A model generated the notes under the pieces. The model was given only the letters and a program-made list of their open reading frames with translations, ran no database searches and was not told the origin of the DNA. A program made the position numbers and the translations under genes. Below, piece by piece: positions 12,501 to 23,763 of a stretch of 64,000 nucleotides of DNA. How positions within the stretch are numbered: position 1 is the stretch's first letter; each line of letters begins with the position of its first letter. Source of the stretch: Coprinus comatus (Eukaryota; Basidiomycota; Agaricomycetes; Agaricales; Agaricaceae); contig JAWPGT010000015.1 in assembly GCA_034638255.1 (NCBI GenBank), positions 434,001-498,000 of the forward strand, read 5' to 3'.

Positions 12501-12831
12501 TTCAATTCCTAGTCCTACTTCTGAGGCTAATAAGAAACAACCTCCACCTCATGGAAATTCTGATATTGGAACAGAACATGAATTACCACCTTACCAACCT
12601 TTGGCTCAACAACACCAACAAGGAAGTGGAAATACAAGTCAGAGAAGGGATACGAGTGAGTTTGATGGATCACAGTATGATTATATTAGTGCGTATGTGA
12701 ATAGTGGAGGCGATGAACAGGAAAGAGGTGGGATACCTCCTGGACCGGGAGGATATTATTATGAGCAAGGACAAGGACAAGGTGGATATTATGGTCAAGG
12801 AGGAAAAGGAGGGCAAGGAGGGCACTATTGA
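9574..12831 (+). CDS. Pil1/Lsp1-like eisosome BAR protein with long disordered tail
   Basis: Five exons (9574-9687, 9756-9830, 9889-10269, 10322-10354, 10414-12831) all join in phase 0 and give 1006 residues. Residues about 20-260 match the Pil1/Lsp1 BAR-like domain: AGNRDIRPLQDLITAEKAVI, ALRAWGLGEGDDLG, HTMREHLKSIRSREEGLEDL, KLSKMSPEHKNLPQQSDLL, and GLLEFCEKGVIAGGYGKLVV. In yeasts such proteins assemble the plasma-membrane furrows called eisosomes and bind PI(4,5)P2. The remaining roughly 740 residues are low complexity, rich in S/P/Q/G, with a Gly-rich end (GGYYGQGGKGGQGG) and no visible domain. Yeast Pil1 is only about 340 residues, so the tail triples the length. The second intron acceptor was chosen at ctgcag before 9756, because the nearer ag puts the frame into a stop. 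Symbol withheld because Pil1 and Lsp1 orthology cannot be separated. Confidence 0.85.
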
Positions 12832-15800
12832 AAAGAAAGAAAGAGACAAAGGAATATAGTTTCTAGTTTTTTCTTGTCTGTTCCTATGGATGGATTTTTG
12901 GGTGCTTGTTTCGTCGCGTCAAGTAGGTATCCTCAGGTTTCAACTCGCGCGTGTTTTATGTCTTTTAATCTTTTTAATATTACGTTTCTTCGGCTTCACA
13001 GACTATCGTTTTCATTTAGTTTTGTTTGTTTCATGGCAGAATATATAAAGAATATCACCTTCTTCATAATTGTGAGCTTGGATGCAGTTGTATGGTCAAT
13101 AATCCTGAAATAATAGAGAACGAGCGCGTTCATAAAAGATATTATGTATGTAGGCTGTCACTTCAATAGGAATTCGGACTCCTTGTTCAGCGCTAAAGGT
13201 ATCACGTAAGGGGCAATGTCCGTGTATTGGTTCCCCCAATTCCAACTTGTTTAGGACTTACAGCTCTTTCAACCCGACCTCCATGAACCCTCTTTGACGC
13301 GTCCTCTCGTCTCTCAAAATTCCCACCTCAAAGCCGTGGCATCTAATCATTACTCCTGACCCAAACCGCTTTGTTGGATTCAAGGTTAGGCATCTGTTCG
13401 TCTCTCCGTTCACCCACGCTGATATTGATATGCTGGTAATTAGCACAACTAGCCGAAAGGTGAACGAGAGTACAATATGAGGGTGGATAACAACTTTTAT
13501 TTGGATCGTTATTGCAAAAGAAACCCAACTTTCAGTGAACTCTCTTCCAAACCTTGATATACATCAACAACATCGCTCTCAGCTTCGCCACCAATGATCA
13601 GACAGCCACTAAGCCCCTAAATGGGAAACCTGTTTGTGCGCTGCTCGATATATATAAACTACGAGTGCTCCTACGTCACCCCTCATTACCAACAGCCACC
13701 AACTGGATTCGAATTGTCGACACCGATCGCAAAAACTCGGATGGTTTTGAGTGTTCAACAGGTGTTGGACGACTTACTTCGTCAATTCCAGAGCTTCGAA
13801 CTACAATCCACGCAAGCCGCAGAGGAGATAATTAATACTATTGAAGGCCGCTTGGCAGAGGTTGCGTCGTTTAAGGAAGATAGAGTCAATGACCCCACCA
13901 GGTAGATGTATTCCGGATTTAAGAGTTACTCTTCCAATCGACACAGGTAACCCGCAGGTAACAAAAGCTGATGCGCCATAGCCGGTCATGATCATTTAGG
14001 TTTCAAAACTTGAGCGATTCTCATGTCTTTTCAGTCTTCATATTTTGTATTTTTATTCTGTTTCACGGACCGTAAATGATTGTCTACATTTTCAATTCGA
14101 CAGGTTCAAACCAGTGCCTATCCAGCCAACTATTTCACCGACTCTTCAGTATTTTCTTCAACGTTTAGCTCTCAATATCTATTGATTCTTTATTTGATAC
14201 TACATTGGAAACTGGATGCAACTCAATAGACCACAAATCACTCTCAATATGTGTGTCTAAGGGATTCTCTAGAGCCGTCGATTGATCTTCATGAGAATGT
14301 TCTACACCATCGCATTCGAACTCTCTAAGCTTCGGTCCTCTAAAATGAGCATGGTGCAGATTTAGCAAATGCCTACATGTCTGTCAAACAGAAAGAAATT
14401 AAGTATTTCGCATTGGGTCTTGAAAAAATAACCTGTGTATGTACCATTAAGGCAACCAACGATGTCGGCAACCTATTGGATCCAAATCAATTGAAAGAGT
14501 ATTTGTGGAGAGGTGGAACCTCACGCAAAAAGAATGTGACTATCAGATTTGTTCAGGATACTCGAATATGTATATACCATTAGGAATAACGCTTTGTTAT
14601 AGAATTATGAGATTTCCGATTTTTTTAAAAAACGAAACCGGAGTACGTACCAATTATAATAAAAAACATCCATATGCCATCTCTCATAATTATGCTCAAA
14701 AGATAGGATCTGCCGTCAATGCTATTCGGTCTAATTCTTCTCTTTCCCACCAAAGTCATGGCCCAAATCACCGCTTGACTCGTTAAAATTCCAAAACTAT
14801 TCAGGGATAAGCCTATGATAATACACTGTGGGGCGAGCAGTCAGACGAACTTGGCTCACCAAAATATGGAAACCTCTCTAGTAGGAAAACCTACAAGCTT
14901 GCAACCCGAGTTGTAATCCGCTTTTAACACAGTCCTGTAACCGCAAACAGTCGCGAGAGTGGTTTCGAAAAGTAATAGGAATACGAGAGCAAGCCGTATC
15001 AGTCGGTGACAGTTATACAAGGCGGTCACTACACTGTTGCGTCATGATCAACTTTCTTTGCAGCAAGTGGCCTACTTACCTCGAAGCAACAACACTAAAT
15101 CCCCTGCAAGGAACAGCAACCAGAAAAGGACCAGCTGAAAGAAGTACCATCTACGACAGACTTGAATTTTAATTGGTATGTTTGTTGGTGAGATAACGTT
15201 TATTAAGATATAACAATTCACTCTGGTGTCTGTCCAATTAGTACGATGCTTTATATAATACGTGATATTAACACTCACCCTAGACCAATCAAACTGCAGT
15301 ATCTTGAAAACAAGAAAGTGCATCTGGCCAGAGTAAACGGACGCCTAGAAGGATACAAAGTATTGAATACCGTTAGTTTTATCCATCGGGTATCCAGGTT
15401 TCATCCAAGTTTTTATGGGAAAAGAACACACTTCCAGATATACTTGACTTCATCGACAAAAGTGAATAAATAATCCATGATGAGAAGAATAAATGCAGTC
15501 ACTATAGTGTCCCAAATCGTTAGTAAAAGAGGCTTGTTTTTTCATAGGAATATTCCATCACGTACTTGTCCAATAATTCCGTTGGTACATCTGCGTCATT
15601 ATATCCATCTGTAATACTACAGACGGGGGTTGTGAGATGTCCACCATGAAATGCCGGGTCCAACCACAAGCAGCGAGTGTCGAGATCGTTAGAGGGTTTG
15701 GAAAAGGAGACTAGCGTATGCGCCTCATGTCACTCCAATGTCACTGCGGCCCACACAGTCGCTTGTCATTCCCACAGTGGCTCCCATACCTCTTTCTTCG

Positions 15801-16442
15801 TCTTGCAGGGTCTGTTTTCAAGAACGAACAGCATCCCTGAGTACGAAGTCTGAATTGAAGTGGTGTATACTATCGTTACCCCGAGGTTCGGAGTCACTAC
15901 AGGTTCGGAATTCCCGTTTTCCTCCTCACCCGGAGCAAGTTCGAGCCTGGAAACTTGCATGCATGTTGTTTACACTATTCTGAATGCCATAATGCCATTT
16001 TTTGAGAGAAAAAAAGTGGGTTTTTAAAGAAAAATTTTGGGAGGGTTGTCACGCCTGCCATGTCAGACATTAAACACTGATGAGTTTTGATGGCACACCA
16101 CTATCATTGAACCAATAGTGTCAAGCGGAGGTTGAAACCATCACAGTCACTGTTATGATATTCCGAACTTCTGGTGACAATGGTATACGTATTAATGATG
16201 TGGTAATTTCTGGTAATCGATTCCGTCATGTAGTATGTGGTCATGTGGAGGTTATTTTGTGATGGAAAGAAAGCGCCGATCAGTGAACATCTGATCTAAT
16301 AGAAGTACTAAAAAGAAAGACTATCCTGAACACAATTATTAGATGGCATTATTTACTGGCGGACTCCTTCCCAGTCCACGTGCCGCTCCTTATATAAGCG
16401 ACTTGTAAACAAGGGCTAGTGGTGAAAAATCATTTTGAGGTA
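12832..16442. other. long region without a convincing gene
   Basis: Roughly 3.6 kb holds only short ORFs. The best is an ATG at 13741 (54 residues, helical-looking, QSTQAAEEIINTIEGRLAEV) about 90 bases after a TATA-like atatataaa at 13650. It ends at 13905 and has no recognisable family. A tataagcg-like TATA sits near 16391. The remainder looks like AT-rich intergenic or decayed sequence. Confidence 0.35.
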
Positions 16443-16532
16443 CAGTAGCGGACAAGCGAAATCGACAATTTCACTAATCCCGTGATTATACCCCAACGGC
16501 TCGTCAGAATCCCACCAAACTTTGTCAGATTA

Positions 16533-16540
16533 CTCACAAC
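16533..16540. repeat. 8-bp target-site duplication of the hAT element (left copy)
   Basis: CTCACAAC here is repeated at 17189-17196 directly outside the other hAT terminus. Confidence 0.75.
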
Positions 16541-17188
16541 CAGGGGGCAGTCTAGCGCTCAGCGCCCAGAGACAACTCTCCCATCAATTTGCACTCCGGT
16601 AGCCTTTTTTGGAAGAAAAAAAACCTCGGAGCGCTTGTCAGTCACATCAAGTCACGGTCCCAAGTCAGAGACTAACGATAAAGCATTTTGAGACACTGAT
16701 TAACATAAAGTCAGAGCTGTACAAGAAAACGTTGGAGTATGGTAGAACCGCAGATAGTATGGTGTATCGTTATGGAATTACTTGTATTTTTCCTTGTTTT
16801 ACAACATGTTTCTATGTTAGTAATTGACAATTTCACGACTCGGGGGTTGGAACTTGGACAGTGTGGACCTACTCTCTTTACCCTATGTAATGCCATCGCT
16901 TGCAGTTACTTCAAGATCTTCATGAATGATGATGCAAGAGTGGACATTTTAAGTCTTAAAATCCCGGGACTACGATAACAAGATAGGTCTACATACAATG
17001 CATCCGCTGTAAATTCTTTATCTTTAATCATAATCGTTACTGTTGTCATCAGACTGATTTTCCCAGTGTGACGACTGACCCTGGCTGCTATTCAATGAGA
17101 ACAGGTTTTTTTTCTTCCAAAAAAGGCTACCGGAGTGCAAATTGATGGGAGAGTTGTCTCTGGGCGCTGAGCGCTAGACTGCCCCCTG
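16541..17188. mobile_element. nested non-autonomous hAT-type element (648 bp)
   Basis: The termini are a perfect 86-bp inverted repeat: arm 16541-16626, and its exact complement 17103-17188. The outer bases are CAGGGGGCAGTC, close to the CAGGG start common in hAT elements. It is flanked by an 8-bp direct repeat CTCACAAC (16533-16540 and 17189-17196), the target duplication length typical of hAT. The interior of about 476 bases has no transposase-like ORF. It lies inside the Tc1/mariner-like element, so it inserted later. Confidence 0.8.
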
Positions 17189-17965
17189 CTCACAACTGCA
17201 AAAGGACGCGAATAACACACTTTTCATATTTTCCCACGAGTTTTTGTGACTGCCAAAATTTTTGACCATTTTAGTGGTACAAAATATGTAATTGTTAAGG
17301 ATGTATTTTCGTTTTTTGGTAGCCTATTTATCAGCCTTGCATTATCGAATATTTTTTTTTGCGTGCTCATTGATCATTATGCTGTGCTAGGCAGTTTTGG
17401 ATTAAACGAAATTCAGACTCCCACGGACAGAATTACTCGAATTTCGGAAATTCCCGAATAGTGTGAGTGATGGTCACTACTGTGACTGGTTATTAATACC
17501 TTTGACCCAATTGATCTCCCAGATGATCTAGGTTCGACACCTGTACATACCCAGTCCAAGTGTATTCGAGGCTATTTACTCTTCTTGCAGGTAAAATTCA
17601 AGGTTAAACATTCTCTCTTACAACAGCAAGGGATTTTTGTGCTCTAACAATATCATTTGATTTATTTGTATTTTTTATTTTGGAATAGCCACTCGTCAGA
17701 AAGGTTTCATATTTTGAGAACCAACCCACATTTTCAAAAGGAGTCGATTGCGCACACTTTCGTAATATTTGAAGTAAATTTCCGTCCTGCCAAAAAATTT
17801 CACTAGTATTGTATTAAATGACCCTTTTTGGGACAACGGCTCGACAGAATTTTATAAAACTTAGCTCATCTGAAAGCTCTCAAAGAGATCTGTCGTTTGG
17901 CACCACTTTCCTACGGATTGAAGAAAATGAGCAAAAGTTGTCGATTTCGCTTGTCCGCTACTGTA

Positions 17966-18581
17966 GGAAGTCCGCCACGAAATGATGACAGAATCTTTCC
18001 TGATGTGGGAGCACCAGAATGGCTAAGTGCAGCCGATAAGATCGTTCGTTATCTCTCTTAATTTTGTCATATTTTATCTTTTACATAATGGGGTCGTCGA
18101 GTTACATTTTCCTTCACCTACGTTCGTCTTTCTTTTCTTACCTATTTTCCTTTTAATTTCCGTTCTCTGGGAATGTTTCATTTACTCTTCCAAGGGGGAA
18201 ACCCTGTCCGCCAAGGATGTTTTAACTGTTTCACTTTTCTCATTCGAGTACTACTTTACTAGTTTTACGTCTCTAAACTGCCCGGCGTCGTTTTCATCAG
18301 TTTCCGTATTTTACCGATAGTGATATTCCCCTCGTGGTGTAAGGTATATAGAAATAGTAATTAGATTGGAATAATGATCTTTTTCGACCACTTACATTCG
18401 TTTTGTCCCTCTCTCGAAAGTCATTCTTTAAAACTGATACTAAGTTTCTTTCATAATGATTACTCAACAGATTGTATATGACGGCAGTGAAACAGACTGA
18501 GTCCTGTATTTCTAGTATCAAACCTATACTATGTACATATTGAAATAAATAAACGAATTTCACATCAATGAAAAGGTTCCA
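17966..18581. other. intergenic, right flank of the transposon
   Basis: Directly after the element a short open stretch (17968-18061) reads SPPRNDDRIFPDVGAPEWLS and could be a remnant exon, but no partner exon is seen on the left side of the element. The rest is T-rich with no supported gene. Confidence 0.3.
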
Positions 18582-19820
18582 TCACCTAGCAAGACTAACA
18601 CTCTGGTTGATCCCACCATAAACATCATAATAAGGACAACTCTTATAGTATCCCCCTTGAACAATATTAAATCCACATCGCGAATCCTGAAGATACGTCA
18701 TAACAGGGTCTTCAATAAATTGAAGTGCTGCATTGGTTTGATTATACTTGACAAATTCTGAATCCGATTGATCATAAGGTATACTTTGAAGAAAAATGGT
18801 TTTTAAAGTAGGCGCGTAAGGGAGGATTCCAAGGATACATTCTGTGTTGAACATATAGTCGTTGTTAGAAGTTTGTTGTTGTTGTTGTTGACGTCTAGGA
18901 AATGTTGTAATCTTGAGGTTTCGAAGATTATTGAAAGAGTAGCTGGTGGAACCGCTCCTTTCTTTAGGCCAAGACTCGAATCCGGGAGAATATTCAATGA
19001 AAACGAGTTCCAAAATTTCAAGTTGAGGCATATAAAGGAAAATAGAAGAATAATGAAGGAGCGCCTTATACGAGTGAATATTCACGATCTTCAATTGTTT
19101 GATGTTCGACCATGCCATCGCCCTATTCGGGTTATAAAAAAGAGGTAAGAGACTATCAAGCACAACGCCTCGAAGGTTTGGAGTATTGTTAAAAAGATTT
19201 AGGATTTGAAATTCTCTCCAAGCTTCTTCAAATGGGAAATAATTATGAGTAGCAGAATCTTCACATCCCCATAAAAGTTGCAATTGTTCCAATATAGGAA
19301 ACGACTCTACTTTAAGTCGATTCATCCTATTCCTATTTTGAGCCGCCCAATTTCCCAACTCCAAGTTCAAAGGTCCCATTCCACAGTCAACCCTCAAGAA
19401 AACCAATCTTGCAGCGGAAGTGGTCATAACGTGAATTAAAGCTTTCGCTATGATCTTCGCATCAAGAGGAGTTGTACCCCTAGCAGCAAGGGACAAACGA
19501 CGGTTATTAGATAATGCTACACATTTTTCAACTTTCTCCAAAATGTGATGAATTGCCGCGGAGTCGTCTTGTGTATTATCCAAATCAAGGATGATTCGAG
19601 CCCAAATGGAGGATGAAGAGGATTTCAACGCATTTTCCCAGACAGGGGAAACTTCAGTGAGTGTGTTAAGTGGGAAGTTGATATGTGAAGTGGTAGGGGC
19701 TTTGTTTCCTATGAAGATGGTGGTCGAATCTGCTGGAAGATCATGCGAGAAGATCTCATGAAGCATGTCTACTGGAAGGCCGTTGATAGGCGCACCATCG
19801 TTGTAAGGACTCGAGGTCAT
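18582..19820 (-). CDS. F-box protein with leucine-rich C-terminal region
   Basis: A single uninterrupted ORF of 412 residues runs on the minus strand. Residues about 12-72 form an F-box-like motif: INGLPVDMLHEIFSHDLP, then LTEVSPVWENALKSSSSSIW, the LP..L..IF...L...S.VW..... pattern of fungal F-boxes. The rest has spaced leucine-rich stretches (LEQLQLLWG, PNLRGVVLDSLLPLFY, MPQLEILELVFIEY, NNLRNLKIT, APTLKTIFLQ) like degenerate LRRs. This is the usual build of the basidiomycete F-box family. F-box proteins recruit substrates to SCF ubiquitin ligases through Skp1, and the LRR-like part would choose the substrate, which is unknown. A run of six glutamines from a CAA repeat lies near residue 315. 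It is intronless, common for this family. Confidence 0.75.
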   Translation of the reverse strand: MTSSPYNDGAPINGLPVDMLHEIFSHDLPADSTTIFIGNKAPTTSHINFPLNTLTEVSPVWENALKSSSSSIWARIILDLDNTQDDSAAIHHILEKVEKCVALSNNRRLSLAARGTTPLDAKIIAKALIHVMTTSAARLVFLRVDCGMGPLNLELGNWAAQNRNRMNRLKVESFPILEQLQLLWGCEDSATHNYFPFEEAWREFQILNLFNNTPNLRGVVLDSLLPLFYNPNRAMAWSNIKQLKIVNIHSYKALLHYSSIFLYMPQLEILELVFIEYSPGFESWPKERSGSTSYSFNNLRNLKITTFPRRQQQQQQTSNNDYMFNTECILGILPYAPTLKTIFLQSIPYDQSDSEFVKYNQTNAALQFIEDPVMTYLQDSRCGFNIVQGGYYKSCPYYDVYGGINQSVSLAR

Positions 19821-20708
19821 TTTAAGGAAAAGACGGGAGGAGAGAATGAAGAATTATGAGAACTTGAAGCCCTTTTATACTACGCCTTCACTGGCCAACG
19901 GTCCAATTTCATTTCGATCGATGTACCTACAGGCTACTATGGAACGACCCTTTTATTTTATTTTTGCTTTACACCGACTTTGTCGGGAGACAATAAATGC
20001 GAAGGTCCAATCTATGCATGTCTACAATAGTCTATCTACAACTACCTTTAATACAATATGAAATTATTTGTAAAGGGTCTAAGAACTCGCTATTATCGAC
20101 AATAGTATATCTGGGACAATCAGGGCATACTACAGTGTGTTAACACCTTGAGGATAATGATAGAAATAAGTTTATTCAATCTTACGCATAAATTCTTAGG
20201 GATCCTACATCGATCTATCGCATAGAATATCTACTGCTTCCGAGATTATGCTAGTAACACAATCAAAGTTCGGGTAGATACAGAACATAGGAATGGAAAT
20301 ATGTACAAGGACCGGAAGCGTGAAATTAAAATGTCACCCTAAACTATTATCAAACCTGAGACCCACGGGGGGCTTGACAAATAGTAAAACAGGACAATGA
20401 AGCCACATCACGGAATGAATACAACAATTTTTCAGAGCCGAAATTGGTTGAGGGAATCGCACGAGGTAAGAGTAAATAGGAAGACAAGAGAGAAAGCAAA
20501 GGAAGCAAGGCGATAGCAAGATAGTAATGCATCGTATGCGGCTTGACAGACGAGGCCAGTTAGGTTTCCATTCGATTAATTGATCCGAGCCAAATAAGTA
20601 GAAGATAAGTCGAGAGATGATGGATGATTTTTCGCGAGTCCGCCCATTCGTTCATCTTTGAGTAATGTGTAGCTTTAATCTTGACACATGACCGGAATAC
20701 AGAGTGCC
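19821..20708. other. intergenic, no gene seen
   Basis: Nearly 900 bases lie between the F-box start and the 3' end of the KPASKA gene. No coding sequence can be supported. Confidence 0.45.
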
Positions 20709-21577
20709 TTAATCCAGATACTGGAAGACCGGACATGATACGTCAATCAAGCCTAAACGAGAATAAGCTTGGAATGAAGTCAATATAAGAATGTTTGCTA
20801 ACCGTAGTTTCCTCGACTACAGGAGCGGCAACTTCATCTGTATCAGCTTGAGCCTCTGCCTCTGCCTCGGGTTCTTCAGCGATAGTCTCAGCAACAGGAG
20901 CAGCCTCAGCAGCGGGTGCTTGCCCTTCAACCTGATTTAAGTTGGCAATGAGTGGATGTTACCAGACAATTCGTCGGCCAATGGCGCTTAGATGCGAACA
21001 TAGATTAGATGCGAACCTTGGAAGCTGGTTTTCTAGAGCTGGCCCTTGAAGGGGGCTTAACGGATGCCTTCGAGGCAGGCTTCTCAGCCTTGGAAGCAGG
21101 CTTAACACTAGCCCTCGATGCGGGCTTAACGCTTGCTTTGGAAGTAGGCTTGGCGGATGCCTTAGAGGCGGGTTTAGCAGACGCCTTAGAGGTAGGCTTA
21201 GCAGCAGCCTTTGAGGCGGGTTTGGAAGCAGGTTTCGCAGCGGCCTTAGAAGCGGGCTTCGCCTAGCATACAATAGTTCCATCAGTAAAATATCGACAAC
21301 ACGGTGAAAAAACGCGGCAGACCTTTTTGGCAGGCGGTTCGTCCTCAGCACCATTGGCCTCTGTAGGCTCAGGCTCCTTGCGTTTCCTTCCGCGACCGGA
21401 TTTGGGCTTTTCTTGAGTGACGTCCCCGCTTTCTTTTTCGGCCTTCTTTGACTTGGGCTTGGGAGCAGCAGCCTTCTTCACAACAGGCTCAGGCTTTGGC
21501 TGGTCCTTGATACGAGTAGAGCGGCGAGGCTCAACAGGGGCTGAATCATCGGCCGCGGCAGCTGCTTTGCGAGGCAT
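20709..21577 (-). CDS. basic KPASKA-repeat nuclear protein, linker-histone-tail-like
   Basis: Minus-strand exons 21577-21323, 21262-21017, 20931-20803 and probably 20720-20709 give 213 residues. Exon 1 (MPRKAAAAADDSAPVEPRRS) carries RRSTRIKDQPKPEP and an AT-hook-like SGRGRKRKEPEP. Exon 2 is almost wholly a tandem of about 6-residue units of the type KPASKA/KPTSKA/RASVKP, the lysine-alanine-proline composition of histone H1 tails. Exon 3 is acidic (AEEPEAEAEAQADTDE). No globular H1 winged-helix domain is visible, so this is not a canonical H1. A chromatin or nuclear role is an inference from composition, the AT hook and the RRSTRI phrase. The 3' end is uncertain: without the last intron the frame reads on and stops at 20743. 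Confidence 0.65.
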
Positions 21578-23763
21578 TCTGAGGAAAACGAGGGGATGGA
21601 TGGGGGCGGAAGGAAAAAGCGAATTAACGCGTTGGTTCCCTCGAATTCCATTCAACAACAATCCTATATTCTCATCACGTGTCACGCGACCACACACGTG
21701 ATGATCCACTGCGTTGTTCTGATCCAGTTTCTGACCCACATCAATTAAGAGGTATGTATTGTTGAAAAGACATGTAAATACGTTGACTTGTATTCCTGCT
21801 ACCAATATAATGCCATTCACCATCAGTATGGAGAGTATGGAAGTGACCATTGTCTTATTTGAGTGTGTTCGTTACCAAATACTACCTCATACCAACGAAG
21901 AGAGATGTCTTGGGTGTAGTCTTGTGTACATACTAGTACACATGATTGAGTCCATGTACATATACATCTAAATTATATCTAGCCACTGAGTATGTAACTA
22001 CATCAAAGGCACATCAGCATATTATATGTACGTACTTCATAGACCATCAAGGAACACATTCTTTATCTCCTCCGACATTAAAGTATTCCTAATGTAGACA
22101 CATTAACCATACAGTCGAGTCGGGTCTCCATTGCTCAGGTAACCATCTTGTGAAAGCAATTCGACATACTGGTTGAGCTTAGAATGATGCACCGGTCAGT
22201 ATACCGTTGCTTGATGGTAATGCTTCTTCGAGATGTGGAAGTGAAGTACAGTCTCCCTGTGACCGTGGCGGAACTACTTTTTCTCATGACCATCTAAGCG
22301 GTAACTGGGTCAAAACAACTACCACGACAAATCACTTCTACTACATAATTCTCTGTTATGCATAATATTGGAGTAATATTACAAGTTACAAGTTGGTGGT
22401 GAGTTGGACAACACGCATCTATCTGGCACCTCTGAGTATGGGCCGGAGCATGACAGTGTTATCAAAAATCTACGTGAACGGCATCCCAGTCCGAGCTATT
22501 CAAACTCGAATATTATGATTCACTTGAGATTCTCGTTATCAATTAAACCCCTCATCCACGGACCTCATATGTACCTCTCACACATACACATAACAATTTA
22601 AACACTTGTTCGTCCAATATCATCTATCTCCAAACCCATCTCAACGGATCTCAGTAAGCAAAAGAGTCAAAAACCGTACTATGTATGTAGAATACTTAAG
22701 ACTTCTCATTTCCCGACCACTCAGGCCTCAGGTACAATATAATCCCGGTTGGTGCAACAAAACGTAATTACTCCAAAATTACTTTACCCCGGAAATTTAA
22801 TATGCCGTCATGCCCTTCACGGTCGGGTGGACCAAGATGTTCCAATAGTACTTACCAGGTACTTACGGACCTAAAAACCTGTCATTATGCTCCAGATCGG
22901 TCATTGATGATCGATGATGCATAATGGTATAGTACCAAGGTTTCTAGTGAATAACCTTGAACGACTCAATGATGAAAATAGATTATCATGTGTACCAATC
23001 AGTGATTGTACTACTACAGTCACAGGTTCAGCTTTCACGACCTCTTAGGGATATAGGATAATATTATTCACAAGCCTAGCTCGGGTTAGAAGGGGGGGAA
23101 TTGGAAAGTTCATTTCAAGTCATACGTGTCAGATATGCATATGCGGATTTTATATACCAGATAAGCCTATACATGTAATACGGTCTTGAACTGCCTCAAG
23201 TGAGTTGACATTGACATTTCAAACACTGGTTTTGGAGAGGTATTTATATTTACAACCATTTCACAAGGTTTGACTCTTAATCCGACTGCGGTCTGCCGAA
23301 TATACTACATATTTGAATTACAATGCACAGTTGAACCCCACACCATGTGCTATTCTTCGGAGGAATCATTGTGCCAAGGAACATTACAACATATTTCAAA
23401 TCACAATGAAAAAAAAAGTTTTCAACCTCAACTAAGTAATGGAGCCGAGATGTGTCAATTGGCCGCATTTGGTCACTGGTACTACTCCAGATCTTCTCCT
23501 TCCACAATTTCATTGCGAATATCACTATATTCAAGAGAGGTTGTATATGTACTATGTGTACTGTGTACTAAGAGAAGGGTATGTACAAAAAAAGTGATCG
23601 AAACAAATTACAGTAGAGAAAAATGTTGGTATCAACTACTCCCCACAAGCAGACTTCACCCATACGCTTTATATCCAGGATGTAACATTATATAATCCTG
23701 ATAATCTCCAAAGAAAAACACGAATCCAATAAAATGCTGAGGAAATTAAAGAAATATTTGAAT
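21578..23763. other. intergenic, no supported gene
   Basis: About 2.2 kb with only short ORFs. AT-rich, with scattered tatgtacgta-type words. The promoter of the KPASKA gene should lie next to 21578. Confidence 0.45.

Larger units (their letters stand above)
16443..17963. mobile_element. Tc1/mariner-like TIR element, non-autonomous, interrupted by a hAT element
   Basis: The ends are a perfect 26-bp inverted repeat beginning CAGTAGCGGACAAGCG (16443-16468) and ending as its complement (17938-17963). A TA dinucleotide flanks each end (16441-16442 and 17964-17965), as expected for TA-targeting Tc1/mariner transposons whose termini commonly start CAGT. No transposase-like ORF with a DDE/D pattern is found inside. 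The element spans 1521 bp. Of this, 648 bp plus one 8-bp target duplication is a later insertion, so the original was about 865 bp. Further inward similarity between the ends is weak. Perfect TIRs suggest fairly recent movement, driven in trans. Confidence 0.75.

Noticed and set aside
13741..13905. 54-residue ORF behind a TATA-like box
   Set aside because: Too short, no family resemblance and no partner exon. Kept only as a remark.
18027..18320. Hydrophobic ORF of 97 residues beside the transposon
   Set aside because: T-rich DNA gives hydrophobic frames by chance. It has no ATG start and no family pattern.
21009..21266. Plus-strand ORF rich in LEAGL repeats
   Set aside because: It is the antisense shadow of the KPASKA repeat exon.
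23270..23695. 141-residue plus-strand ORF
   Set aside because: No domain, biased composition and lying in AT-rich intergenic DNA downstream of the permease.
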